Source of the DNA: Madurella fahalii
Taxonomy: Eukaryota; Ascomycota; Sordariomycetes; Sordariales
DNA length: 64,000 bases
NCBI GenBank assembly: GCA_029876055.1
Contig: CM056878.1
Coordinates: 2,604,001-2,668,000, forward strand
Direction of reading: 5' to 3'
Below the pieces are notes generated by a model. It saw only the letters and a list, made by a program, of their open reading frames with translations, ran no database searches and was not told the DNA's origin. The position numbers were made by a program, and so were the translations under genes. This document shows, in pieces, positions 10,101-21,447 of the stretch; the stretch's first letter is position 1, and every line of letters starts with the position of its first letter.

Positions 10101-12720
10101 AGGACATTCCCGACCCGAGGAGGCCCCTAAAGAAATTCAAGCCCAACGACGTGCTACAGGTTCGCGTTCTGGGTATCCACGATGCTCGTAACCACCGTTT
10201 CCTGCCCATCACACATCGGTCTAGCCACTCCGTCCTGGAATTATCAGCAAAGCCGAGCGATCTCAAGGAAAGCATACTCCCCGAGCCACTATCGCTGGAG
10301 AAGGTCGAAGTCGGGTCTACCCATGTAGCCTTCGTCAACAATGTTGCGCCCAATCACCTGTGGGCCAACCTGTCTCCCAATGTGCGTGGCAGAATCAGTG
10401 CCATGGAGGCGTCGGATGACTTGTCGAAGCTGGCAAACCTGGAAAAGAGCTTCCCTGTAGGATGCGCGCTTCAGGTGCGGGTTCTGGCCGTGGACGCAGA
10501 GAAGAAGCGAGTTGATCTCTCGGCCCGGACTCCTGGCACCGCTAGCCAACTCACCTGGGAGAAGCTTGAACAGGGCATGGTTTTGCCCGCCAAAGTCACC
10601 AAGGTCAATGACCGGCAAGTCATTGCTAAGCTCAGCGACTTTGTAGCGGGCCCTGTGCACATGGCAGATCTCGCTGATGACTACGACGAAGCGAACCCTC
10701 TCAACCACTCAAAAAATGAGATTGTGCGGGTAGCTATCGTTGAGATTGACAAGAGCAACAAGAGACTAAGATTGTCCATGCGGCCATCGAGAGTCCTCAA
10801 CTCATCCTTGCCTGTAAAAGACAAGGAGATCACGAAGAACACCCAACTCAAAGTAGGCGACATCGTCCGTGGCTTCGTCAAGAACGTCTCGGATAAGGGT
10901 CTTTTCGTCTCGCTTGGTGGGGATGTTGTAGCCCTAGTCCAGATCAAAAACCTATCCGACTCCTATCTGAAAGACTGGAAAGAGCACTTCCAAGTCGATC
11001 AGGTCGTGAAAGGTCGAATCATTTCTTTGGCTGATGGACGTATCGGGATGAGTTTAAAACCTTCGGTCGTGGAGAAGGATTTCGTCCCTCTAACGACAAT
11101 CGCGGACCTGAAGGAAGGCCAGACAATCACCGGCAGAGTTCGCAAGGTAGAAGAGTTTGGCGTCTTCATTGACATTGACGGATCCACAAACCTCTCTGGT
11201 CTGTGCCACCGCAGCGAGATGGCGGATAGGGCAGTCAAGGATGCGAAGACGCTCTACAACGAAGGCGATCGTGTCAAAGCTCGTGTCCTGAAGGTGGATC
11301 TTGAGAAGAAGCGTATCAACCTTGGGCTGAAACCCTCCTACTTTAAGGACGGCGATGAGGACGATATGGACGTTGATAGTGAGGATGAGGATACCGGAGC
11401 GGCTTTGGATGATGCAGACAGCGATCTCGACGAGGTGATGAATGATGCTGGTGGTGGGGTTCTCATCACTGCCTCTGATGACGAGGAGGATGAGGATGAT
11501 GAGGACGAGGACAGGGATGATGCTAGCAGCGATGTCGAGATGATAGAAGCCCAAGAAGAAGGGTTGACGGGTCTGGACGCTGGTGGGTTTGACTGGACTG
11601 CCACCGCTCTGGACGCCGACGACAATGCGAACAGCGGCCTTGCTAGCGGTCCAAGCAAGAAGGCCAAGAAGCAACGGGAGCCACAAGTGCTTGTCGACAA
11701 GACAGCGGAACTCGACATCAACGGACCCCAAACATCCAGCGATTACGAGCGGCTCCTCCTCGGACAGCCGAATTCATCGGAGCTTTGGATCGCTTACATG
11801 GCCTCCCAGATGCAAGTCAATGACTTAGGTAGCGCAAGGCTGGTGGCAGAGCGGGCAATCAAAACCATTAACATCAAGGAAGAGACGGAGAAGCTGAACG
11901 TCTGGATTGCGTACCTCAATCTCGAAGTCGCATATGGAACGGACGAGACCGTCGAGGAGGTCTTTAAGCGGGCTTGCACATACAATGACGAGCAGGAGGT
12001 TCACGAGCGCCTGGCAAGCATCTACATCCAATCTGGCAAGCACAAGGCAAGTTTACGCCCGCCCTTCCCTTTCAAAAAAAAAAAAAAAAAAAAAAAAAAA
12101 AACATGACATTTGCTAAGACATCGTCAAACAGGAAGCCGACGACCTCTTTGAGAAGATCCTCAAGAAGTTTGGATCCAAGTCGCCCGACGTCTGGATCAA
12201 CTACGCCCACTTCCTCCACGCGACCGCCAACCAGCCGGACCGCGCCCGCGCCCTCCTCAAGCGCGCCACGCAGGTCCTCGGCAGCAGCTCGGAGCAGTCG
12301 TATACCTACCTCTCGCTCATGCCCAAGTTTGCCGCGCTCGAGTTCCGCTCCCCCAACGGCGACCGCGAGCAAGGGCGCACCCTCTTTGAGAGTCTGCTCG
12401 CCACCTACCCCAAGAAGTTCGACCTGTGGAACCAGCTGCTCGACCTCGAGACGTCGCCGGGCAACCGCGGGGCGGACGCCGCCATCATCCGTGACCTGTT
12501 TGAGCGGGGGAGTAAGGTGAAGGGGCTGAAGCCGAGACAAGCTAAGGCGTGGTTCCGGCGGTGGGCAAAATGGGAGGAGGAAAATGGCGACGCCAAGAGC
12601 AGGGAGAAGGTCTCGGCCAAGGCGCAGGAGTGGGCGAGGATGGCTGGAGAGAGGAAGAGTGCCGCTGCGGTTGCGGCTGCGGCTGCTGCCGATGGGGAAG
12701 AAGGAGGAGATGAAGAGTAG
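7164..12720 (+). CDS. rrp5: rRNA biogenesis protein RRP5 (S1 repeats plus HAT/TPR repeats)
   Basis: Three exons, 7164-7589, 7643-12046 and 12133-12720, encode 1805 residues, the usual fungal length. The N-terminus is basic and lysine-rich (KKKRRKSRADE), then a long series of S1 RNA-binding repeats fills most of exon 2; typical pieces are GFVHISRVKDGKVDSLF, GFLPVSEMSEAYIHDPKEHF and GVFIDIDGSTNLSGLCHRSE. An acidic linker (about 11340-11560) separates these from C-terminal HAT repeats (ELWIAYMASQM, VWIAYLNLEVAYG, VWINYAHFLHATAN, DLWNQLLDLE, AKAWFRRWAKWEE). Rrp5 is a nucleolar factor needed for pre-rRNA cleavage at A0-A2 and A3, joining 40S and 60S assembly. The ATG at 7164 fits the family start. 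The second intron begins with GC, not GT, and contains a 29-base A run. The short Ala-rich tail (VAAAAAADGEEGGDEE) is ordinary low complexity. Confidence 0.97.
12047..12132 (+). other. GC-AG intron of RRP5 with A29 tract
   Basis: The exon ends in AAG and the intron starts GCAAGTTT, an otherwise perfect 5' splice consensus with C at position 2. It ends CAAACAG. Splicing joins the HAT repeat GKHK to EADDLFEKILKKFG in frame. There is no GT donor nearby that preserves the repeat. A 29-base A homopolymer sits at about 12074-12102. Confidence 0.85.
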
Positions 12721-14794
12721 AAAAAGGCGTTTTGGATTCGGGAGAGGGCATGGCCGGCTTCTACCGCTGTGCCTGGTATATTATTCAAGAAACTTCACTT
12801 GTTTGTCCTGTACAATCTTGATATCCCCTGGTCGATCGGAGACGCGCCGTATGACTGTATGCATCTTCTCGAAATTGTTCCATTGACCCTTTCATATATC
12901 TATACGCTCAAGCGCCCGTCAAATGGGCCAAGCCGCGGCATCTCGTCTCCCACACCTAACCCACCGCAGCAGATCGCATCGCATCACAATCACGACATCG
13001 CGGCTCAGCCTAACACAAGTGCAGCTTGCGCATGAGATCGAGATCCAGGGACCTGGAACCACACCCTCCCATTTCCCGGCTCCCGTTTTCGCCACCTCAG
13101 CCCAGCGTAGACATAACGTAACCCACGTGAGATAGATTAAATTTTAATCCGCTGATTCTGGCGCTGGGTTTTCTAGGTTGTTGTGACACAAGCTAGGGTA
13201 GGCAATGCACATCATTATCCAAGGCGCGGATTACATCGTACGAGGCATTGTATCTTGAGGGTGTGTAGTGAAATTGGAGAATGGATATAATAAAGCAAGT
13301 AAATTCTTGTCCAACGCAATTCCTTGTGTTGAGTATCTTGAGTATATCTCATGTATTGTATCTTGATGTTGTGTGGTGAAATTGGAGAATAGACATAATA
13401 AAATCAGTAGATTCTTGTCCAACGCAATCCCTTGCGTTGGGTATCTTGAGTATATCTCATTAAACATCGAATGTAGAATATGATGTTTTAGAACGTCTCG
13501 CACTGAGGAGTTGGAGCCAAGATTACTTGTAAGACATCCATTTCTGGGGACGTGCCAACAAGACACTCCATAGAGAGATACTGATATTATATGTATGCCA
13601 TATTCGAAGCGATATCGTCTAGGCCATCCGAGGCATATATCTATGTTTGTAATATGCTGTTGTATGCAACGAAGAAGAAGGGTGAGCTGGCCCAGTCGAT
13701 CCAACCCTCTGGCCAGTAACCAAAATTCCCCCGCTCACCCGTCGAAACACCATGTGCCAACTCCTCGAAACTAAAACCGCCGCGGCGTTCGATTCATGGT
13801 GAACGAGGTAGCCCCCAATGGTGTGCTGATGATGTAGTGTAGCGGTGGTGGGAACGCTGCCAACACTCTCATCCTTTGAGCCCGAGAAGAGTAAGAGAAA
13901 CCAACCTATACTCCTCACCAAATGCAATGCGGCCCAAGATGAATCCCGCTCTCCTGCCCTGCAGGGTTCCGACTCCGGAGACATACATACAAAACCGAAC
14001 CGTGAAAAACAACTCAACCCCCCGCGTGTTTAAAAAAACAGTACATGGAATTGCCCGCCGGAACCGAATCTCGAAAAGGAAGGATGGAGAAAACCGTTGA
14101 GTGGGTAATGCTGTGGCCGAAGTGTCCAAATCCGTCGCTATGCATGCGGGAATAAAAAGAAATCCGAGTACCCCAGAAACCAAATCGCTGGATCGTTGAG
14201 TTGCTGAGCGAAATAAAATATCTCCGTGGCCAAGCCGGCCGAATTTGAGGGTTGACCACTTATCGCTTATGGAACCCCACGCATCCCGCGCGGGAGTTCT
14301 GACCACCCAGTTCCGTTTTTTCCGTCATCCTCACGAGCGGGCCACAGGCTCCCAGGCCGAGGCAGAGAGACGAGGTCCTTTTGGGCGAAAATATCGGCTG
14401 TCCTGACACATGGGGGACGCCATCGCAAATGGGATGGTGGTCGCATAGCAAAGATCCACAACCCCCCCCTCTAGCCTATTGCCCTTCCTGATTCAGCGCT
14501 CCCTCAGGGTGCTCTTGGCGCTCTGTGTGTGGGCTCGCCAAGTCGCGCCGGCGGGTTTCGATGACGATGTTTGGCGGGTCAAGGATTCGTTGGGCTGCCT
14601 GCATTCGCGACGTCCAGTCAATGAGGTAGCTGTCATCGTGCCATGACATGCGATTGCCCAGCGAGCTAGCTGGTACGGGCGTGCGGGGAAATGGCTTCAA
14701 AATCGTGATTCGGCGCCGACAGAAGATTCCAGTGACTCTCCCGCCTCCGCGGGTTTAACCCGGGTGCACAAGCTGTGTTAGAAGAACCGTCGGC
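12721..14794. other. Intergenic, RRP5 / serine-rich protein
   Basis: Two kilobases between the convergent ends of RRP5 and the minus-strand serine-rich gene, without a supportable gene. It contains a 105-base tandem duplication (described separately) and an AT-rich near-palindrome, GATTAAATTTTAATC, at 13135-13149. A minus-strand frame at 14476-14700 has no recognisable domain. Confidence 0.5.
13248..13460. repeat. Tandem duplication of a 105-base unit
   Basis: Unit one is 13248-13352 and unit two 13356-13460, with a 3-base spacer. Both start TTGTATCTTGA and end GTATCTTGAGTATATCTCAT, with the shared core TTCTTGTCCAACGCAAT. They differ at scattered positions. The unit is a multiple of three, so a minus-strand frame reads through both copies as a 35-residue repeat, but nothing else supports a protein. 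Confidence 0.9.
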
Positions 14795-16426
14795 TCAAGA
14801 CGTGACGGAGACCCATCGAGCAGGCACCCCGTCGGGTCCAATCTCGTATGGTTTCGTGCTAGGTTTCCTCGGGGGGAGTGCCCAACGAGCCCGACCCGGC
14901 CGTTGATCGCTAAGCTTGCCGCGCCTGCGCATCGCCATCTCCATGACGGCAATACGGATGAAATCGGGATTCTCGCGCATCTCGCGCTGTCGTGGCCCGG
15001 GCATGGGGTAATCCGATACGGCTGGTTTGGCCTGCGACGTCTGCGAGGATTGCTCCTGCGGCGTCGAGGAGGGTCCCGCCGAAGGATACGGGGAACGAGT
15101 CGAGGCAGGAGGCACACTCCGGGCACGGTGAACCTTGTATGTCTGCATCTGGATAGAGGCAGTAAATGTTCGCAGAACCGGGCCGGATGCGACAGCCGGG
15201 GGTTTCTCGAGGCGAGAGGTTGTGGTAGGGTTGAGATAGCGCCGCAAGGCAGCCGTAGGTTCCTCTTCCAGTGGAGGCGGTCGGCGCTCATCTGTATATG
15301 GAACCTGCGGGTCGATGGTCAAAATGGATCTGGTGAGGAAGTCCTCGGGCGGAATCGAGGAAAAGTTCAGATTCGAGAAAGACCGAGCCGCCTGGCGCAG
15401 GGCCCGTAGCGAAGCAGTCAAATTCGATTTGAAGGCCGATTTCAGCGGTTGGAAAGGCAATAGCGAAGCCTTCTTATCCGGGAGCTCTGATTTCTCAAAG
15501 ACTCGGAAATCCAACTCCTCGACGCCAACTTCGGAAGTGGAGAGTGGATGGCACTCGCATTCACCGGGCGGCGACGAAACGGGTTCCAAGGACCTGCGGG
15601 TGGGTTGGGCTTTCCGCCTCCTCACCGGAGTGTGAGGCGATTCGAGCGAGGAAAGCGTCTCTGTAGTGAAGGAGCTGCTCAGCGACGGCATGGACTCCAG
15701 CGAGACTGTCCGCGTCGACACAACCGACCCAAGGCCGCTGTCGCAAACGGACACGTCATCGCACTCGAGGTCCTCAGGCGCGGCCAACAGAATATCCATC
15801 GGGCCCTTACTCAGGGTCAGACTAAGTTGTTTCTCGGATTCCTGAGCCCTCTCAATAATCGACTCGACCGTCATCCTCCTTTCTTTCGTGTTCCGCAGGC
15901 TCCGGGTGGCCTTCGGTGGGGGTATGCTAGTAATGGCCAACAACGCGGCCATAGAAGGAGGAATCGCATCGGGAGAATGCACGTCTCTCGGACGGCGCGA
16001 CACGGAATGCTGCCTGCGGTCGCCATGGTGGCGATGGGGTTTCTGCGGGTGCGCCGTGTCCCGAGACTTGGGCCGGATCGGAATCTGCACCGGAGTAGAC
16101 AGTGTAGTCGGTCGTACGGGGCCCGTCGTGGTCGAGGGTGGACTCGGAGCCAGTGACTCGGCACCAGCATCTTTTCGCTTCATAGCCGGCATGCTGATAC
16201 CGCTGCTGTTGCTGCTGCTGCTGCTGTTGTTGTTGTTGCTGTTGACGCTATTTCTCGTACCGACAGCAGAATGGTGGTCATGTCCTTTCGGGAGCGTAGA
16301 CGGCGAGGGAGAGGATGCAGACGAGGACGAGGCTGGCTGGGTATAAGACTTGCGCGGAGGAAAGTGTTGCGGCTTCGAGGGTCCCTGGCCGTGTCGAGAA
16401 ACGAGATAGGATCGTGCGGATATCAT
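14795..16426 (-). CDS. Conserved fungal serine-rich protein of unknown function
   Basis: A single exon of 543 residues. The frame extends upstream to a TTG at 16561, but the first ATG is at 16426 (MISARSYLVSRHGQ). The N-terminal third is Ser/Asn-rich, including a poly-Ser/Asn run encoded by a trinucleotide repeat at about 16198-16250. The middle has Ser/Thr-rich patches and a short block, ESIIERAQESEKQLSL. The C-terminus is the compact part: NPDFIRIAVMEMAMRRRGK, then RPGRARWALPPRKPSTKPYE, ending GVPARWVSVTS. I recognise this C-terminal style from hypothetical proteins of other Pezizomycotina, but no function is known to me. There is no signal peptide or membrane segment. Confidence is in the gene being real, not in any role. 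Confidence 0.7.
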   Translation of the reverse strand: MISARSYLVSRHGQGPSKPQHFPPRKSYTQPASSSSASSPSPSTLPKGHDHHSAVGTRNSVNSNNNNSSSSSNSSGISMPAMKRKDAGAESLAPSPPSTTTGPVRPTTLSTPVQIPIRPKSRDTAHPQKPHRHHGDRRQHSVSRRPRDVHSPDAIPPSMAALLAITSIPPPKATRSLRNTKERRMTVESIIERAQESEKQLSLTLSKGPMDILLAAPEDLECDDVSVCDSGLGSVVSTRTVSLESMPSLSSSFTTETLSSLESPHTPVRRRKAQPTRRSLEPVSSPPGECECHPLSTSEVGVEELDFRVFEKSELPDKKASLLPFQPLKSAFKSNLTASLRALRQAARSFSNLNFSSIPPEDFLTRSILTIDPQVPYTDERRPPPLEEEPTAALRRYLNPTTTSRLEKPPAVASGPVLRTFTASIQMQTYKVHRARSVPPASTRSPYPSAGPSSTPQEQSSQTSQAKPAVSDYPMPGPRQREMRENPDFIRIAVMEMAMRRRGKLSDQRPGRARWALPPRKPSTKPYEIGPDGVPARWVSVTS

Positions 16427-19400
16427 CTTGTCCCCAGCTGGCTCCCTGGGGTTTAAATGACGGCCCGACGGGACAAGAACGGCAGGTGAGGTAGGCGACG
16501 AGCCTGTGTAATCCAGCTGTTCGGTATGCAGATCCGCTGCAGGGCGGGTCGATGCCGGCAAGCCCGGGATTCAGGCCTGTCTGCCACCACAGCACTCGGA
16601 CCAGGGCAGCCTGCCACCGACACCGGGGGCCTGTTGTTTTGTCGCAGGGGAACGCCTCGCGTGCCGTGTGCGGCAGGCGAATCCAGTACGTAAAACCCTG
16701 GGCGGTATGGAAGGGGCTTGGCCGAAAAAGGGTCCACCGTTGGACCCTTCGCTCCTGCCAAAACCCGCTGACGGAAGCTTGTGCTCCAGCGTCGCCCTTT
16801 GATGGAAGCTGTTCGATCAAGTGCTATATGGAAGAAACGGCGGTCGATATGGGACGAATGGGGGTTGGTAGGTCTGAAATATCGGGTTACTTGGCCCAAT
16901 CACTTGTCCCTCCCAGCACGCTCGGGCAAGATGCCCGATTTATCGCCACAGATATAGTGAGATCAACGTGTCGGGCTTGGAAGGCGGCAACAGACCACAG
17001 TTAGTGGGATGCGCATCTCCGCATGAGTCTGGGGGACCCCAAGGTTTACTGCGATGACTGCCGGGAACGCACGACATGGGCTTGTCTTCAACAGAAGACT
17101 AGCAGTGCGCAGCCAGGGGAGCAAATAAGGTCATGACAGGTTTCGGACCAGTGATAAACGACCCCGTGCCAGCTTTCCTTGTGGTTATCTGAGCACCAAA
17201 GGTTGGAGGATGCCTGATAAGAATCTGTTGGGATTATCTTTGCTTGCATCCCTATTTGCACGGTATGACATAGCAGCCACATCCAGGGCTGCAGGATTGT
17301 GCAGCAGGCACATGCCCAAACCCAAGAGATGGTGTGGATCGATTGCACCCACGCGGCTGGGCGATAAGGGATGTCCGGCACTTTTATTTGGCTGGAGTTC
17401 TGGTGTCACTGCATGTCGCTGCCGTTTGGGAAACACGAGATAACAGATTTCGGAAGAACGTGGCTGGAGAATGAGATTCCTCTCTTCGCCCAGAACTTGG
17501 GTCCGGGCAGATATTCCTTATCGGCCTCGGCACACTGCACACCGGTACCAAAGGCCTCAGCGAGACCGACATTTGTAGATAAGCGATCCTCAACTACACT
17601 TCGAGTCAAGCATCCCGGCAGAACGAACCGTGGCCTCGCCAAAACCACACCGCCTACTCTACATGTAGTGTGCTAACAGCAGATCGCCAACACGTCGGCC
17701 AAGACCCGGATATGCCTGCCGAGAGGGGCGCACACATGACCATCTTATTGGGATGGTAGTCATCCGCCTGTTTGTTCCTCTTCCCGAAGGAATGTCGTTC
17801 ACAAGCTACTTTTAGAGGTCTCGAGACGAACTGTACCCAGCCACTGTAGGCCGACGCAAAGTTCATCAACCCCGGAAGCAACGAAGAAACCCCACGACAA
17901 ACAGGGGTACCGCGCGGAATTGGAAACCTTCTCGAAGCGCGAGCAAAACCCTGGATCTCCACACATCCACCGTGGTAAATCGCGGTTGGAGCGAGGTTTC
18001 CACAGCAGTTGGACCGGCAAGGCGAGAACTTCTCTCGACTTTGCCTCCTTTGACGCCCGATCCAGACCTAGGAGCGACGAGGTAGCGAGTATCTAACTTT
18101 GTTGATGCAGCACAGACTGTCTTGGACGTATGCTGTCAACTAGGCATGCATTCGCCTAACCGATAGTATTCGACGGTTATTAATCCAAGCTATGTAGGAG
18201 AGAGGACGCTCCCGCCGATAGAGACCCGCCATCCTCGGGCAGAAACGACTGCCATCGCATTGCGGGGTGCATCTCATCAGCCAACTACCGACAACAAGCT
18301 GGGAGCCACAGTAATCCTCAAGAGGCGTTCTCAACATTTATCCACAATTTCTGGTGATGGGCTCACTAATGAACACAGTGTCTTCTCAATAATCGAAACT
18401 GAACATGCCTACCGCGCAGCATGTTACGTGCACAATTCGCCGAGGCTTAAAGTACGCTTTGTTCCACACTCCATAACGTGCAATGATCTGGCCGTCCGTT
18501 CCCGGTTCATTCCCATCTCCCTTTGACGTCTGAGTTGTGTATCATGAGTGCCAGTCCACCTGGGATTCTCGGCCAGCCAGCCCCACCGAAAGGAAAAGGT
18601 TCAATGGGAATAGGCAATTTTGACGCCAGAAAACGTCTCACAACCTTCCTTGCATGGGTAGGTTCGGTGGGACGCTCCACTCGGCTTCGGGTATGGCAGT
18701 CCTCGCCGGTGTTTCTGTCCTGCCCGAAGCCCTTCAGGGTCCACCCAGCCGTGGCACACTGCTGAGGAAAGATAAAAGAAAAGGAAAAGAAGAAGGGGAA
18801 AGAAAAGGAAAAGAAGAAGGGGAAAGAAAAGAAAAGAAAGGAAAGAAGAACAAGATACCTTCCAACGCCGGGGCTTGGCTGCATCGGCGCAGGTCGTGGG
18901 ATTGATTTGATCGCCCCAGCGAGACCAAAACCGAGGCCGGTAAATTACAGACCCTCAATACCTTCGTACTAGGTAACATTCTTCAGGGCTTTCTCTTAGC
19001 GGAAATCGCACTCCAAAGTGTAATAATCATTACCGATTACGCTAGCATACAATACCGTGACTAAATCTTTCTCCAAGTTCTCCCCTCTTATTTCCGCCCA
19101 TCATCGTCGACGGACCTTTCGCATACAAGCAACCTCCCATGGGATTAACCAACGCAGCAGAGCCCGCGACACAAGGCTAAATGCATGCGCAGTTTGCCCC
19201 CAAGGAAAAAAGAGGGATGCAAAAACACCGCCGTGGCAATCCTAAAGGTCCTACTCCGGCTTTACATACGTCTCCCTGATTCTCTACCCGGACGGATGCC
19301 ACCGGGGCGGGTGTTTCATCGACAACAGCCTGCCAATCTCCAACCTGCAGCCCACGGAATTTTCTGAAGGCCCAAAGTAATCACGCCCCGCTATGCTGGG

Positions 19401-19775
19401 ATATTCAAGCCTCTGGGCATATTCACGAGAGAGATTTGGACTATTCGCGGTACTGTCACTGTGTGCCGCGTTCTAGGAAAAGATGGGTGGTATATCGTCA
19501 TCTCATCGTACATCGTGGGTATGTATATACACAGAAATGACAGACCGATCAACATGTGGTATTTTGCAAGTGCCGTGTTTTCACCATCCCCTAGTCCCCC
19601 AAGACAAACACCGTTTGCACCGGTCGCCAACCCATATCCCCGAAATAAAAACAAAGGAGAACGTAAAGCAGGGGAATGTTTACGCCAGATCGATGACATG
19701 CCGCAATACTCATGATAATTTATAATGAATAAACGAAAAGAAAAGAAAAAAAAAAATTGTGACTTTGAGTCATGT
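16427..19775. other. Long gene-free stretch
   Basis: About 3.3 kb between the start of the serine-rich gene and the 3' end of the rhodopsin-like gene. Many short frames exist on both strands, but none shows a domain, consistent splicing or codon bias. A purine-only tract lies at about 18766-18853, and an A-rich tract at about 19732-19756. Confidence 0.45.
18766..18853. repeat. Purine-rich imperfect tandem repeat
   Basis: Almost pure A/G on the plus strand, built on an approximately 24-base unit of the form GGAAAAGAAGAAGGGGAAAG present about twice, followed by decayed copies. Confidence 0.75.
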
Positions 19776-21447
19776 TTAAAAGGGCCGCCCGCTGCCCTCC
19801 CATCCCTTCGTAGTCGGAGTTGTCCCCTTGGGCGTGACGACGCCAAACCTCCGATCGCCGTATCTCGAGATCCTGTCTTCGTTGTAGTTCCTGTCATCTC
19901 TGCCTTCAAAATCCTGGTCGGGGTATATGCTCTCGCTGTAGTATCTCTCAGGCGGGAACCTCCTCGCGCCGCCGCCGCTCGTACTCGGACGAGGAGGCGC
20001 GATCATGGTGGCCCCAATGGTAATTGTCTCCATCGAGGGCCGCGGTCGCGCTGAAGGCGTCTTGGGCGTCCTCGGCCGGCTGTCGCCCGTGTAGGTGCCC
20101 ACGCCGGACACGGCAATCTCCTTGACGATGCCGTCAATCTCCCGCTGGATGTCGCTCACGCGCATGATGCCATTGCTGGTCATGGTCTCCTCCTCGCTGG
20201 TGCGCGGCGACTGGCTGCGTAGCTCGGCCACGTCCGTCTTGATGCGGATGATGGGCTTGATCTTGCTCCCGCCACGGGAGCCCCCGCTGCGCAGCACGCT
20301 CCGCATGCTCCGGCTGCCCTTCCTGCCACCACGGCTGCCGCCCCGGCCGAACTTGCCCCCTACGCCGCTACCGACGATAATGGAGCTGTCCCAGCCGATG
20401 GACTTCTGGCCCACCTCGACGTCGGCATCGGCGGGCACGACGCGGCTCGGTGCCACTGAGCTGCGCGCGAACCAGCCGCCACGTTCCCGCGAGCGGAAGA
20501 TGGGCCTGAGTGCTGGGGCAGAGGCCGTAATGAGGGCTAGGTTGGTCTCGATGGCCGATGTGATGAAGCCGACGTTGTTGGCCGAGTTGGCAAAGACTGC
20601 GACGCCAAAAAGGCCTTGGACTAGGAGGACTAGGCGAATGACTGATGTTATGGTTACCCTGTATGAGAGGTTAGTCGATGAACCCCAAAGTCGAAGGGAC
20701 CCTTGTAAGAGATGACACGTACAGGAAGCCAAGGAGGAAGACGAATAGCAGCGCAATCTTCGTGCGCTTGGGTATCTTGAGGGAAGAGAAAACCCAGAGC
20801 GGCAGTCCCAAGATGAACAAGTCAGTGATGATGTTGAAGACGGCCGTGGATATGTAGAGAACGCGGCGGTCGACGCAGCGGCCGCCACGGATGGTGAGGT
20901 CCCAGTTGAAGGCAATGGGCAAGCATTGCAGGGTGATGGCGAAGAAGACGGCAACCATCTGAGAGATGTTGGCGACGTTGAGCCAGAGCAGGAACCGGCG
21001 AACCCAGTCCTTCTGGCCGAACAACCGAGATAAGAAGATTAGGACTGACGACTTGACGAGCGCCAGTATCGGGTTGTACAGAATCTGTACGGCGTAGGAC
21101 CATATGAGGCCTTGAGTCGGGTCGTGTGGCGGGATCTGGTCCGGAGGGATGCCGACAAAGTTTGTCTTGATAACTATTACCAGTTAGGTCTCTGCCGACA
21201 GCCATCAGAACGTGTGGATATCAGGCGTACAGAAGAAGCTCATGATAGTCTCTGCTATGGACATGAGCATCGCTATGCAGACAAGCCAGTCGTCCAGGGC
21301 GAACTGGCTAGCTGTCACTCTGCCTGCCACTCGGACAGAGACTACGAGGAGCGCCAGTGAAGGGAAAAAGAAGTTGACAAAGAGCGCAAAGACCTGGAGC
21401 CCGGACGCCGGAGAGGCCGGCAGGGCTAGCAGCGAGGTGGCGTCCAT
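19776..21447 (-). CDS. Seven-helix fungal rhodopsin-like integral membrane protein
   Basis: Three exons, 21447-21231, 21173-20723 and 20658-19776, give 516 residues. The first about 300 residues hold seven hydrophobic segments in the pattern of the large fungal rhodopsin-like/PTH11-related family: LQVFALFVNFFFPSLALLVVS, an early FALDDWLVCIAML (the typical DDW after helix 1), AVQILYNPILALVKSSVLIF then FLSRLFG, FAITLQCLPIAFNW with a following GGRCVD, STAVFNIITDLFILGLPLWV then FSSLKIPKR, LLFVFLLGFLVTITSVIRL, and a last segment around TNLALITASAPALRPIF. This family lacks the retinal lysine of true opsins; some members are proposed receptors, most are uncharacterised. The C-terminal tail (about 210 residues) is cytosolic in style, Gly/Arg/Ser-rich (GRGGSRGGRKGSRSMRSV), with a conserved-looking IQREIDGIVKEIAVSG. 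The ligand is unknown. Confidence 0.85.

Noticed and set aside
11090..11731. Minus-strand frame of 213 codons opposite RRP5
   Set aside because: Antisense shadow of the acidic linker and S1 repeats.
13231..13704. Minus-strand 157-codon frame containing the tandem repeat
   Set aside because: The open frame is explained by a 105-base duplication (multiple of three); no other coding evidence.
14476..14700. Minus-strand 74-codon frame just after the serine-rich gene
   Set aside because: Separated by a stop, no splice sites that join it convincingly.
16427..16561. N-terminal extension of the serine-rich protein to 16561
   Set aside because: It begins with TTG; the first ATG is at 16426.
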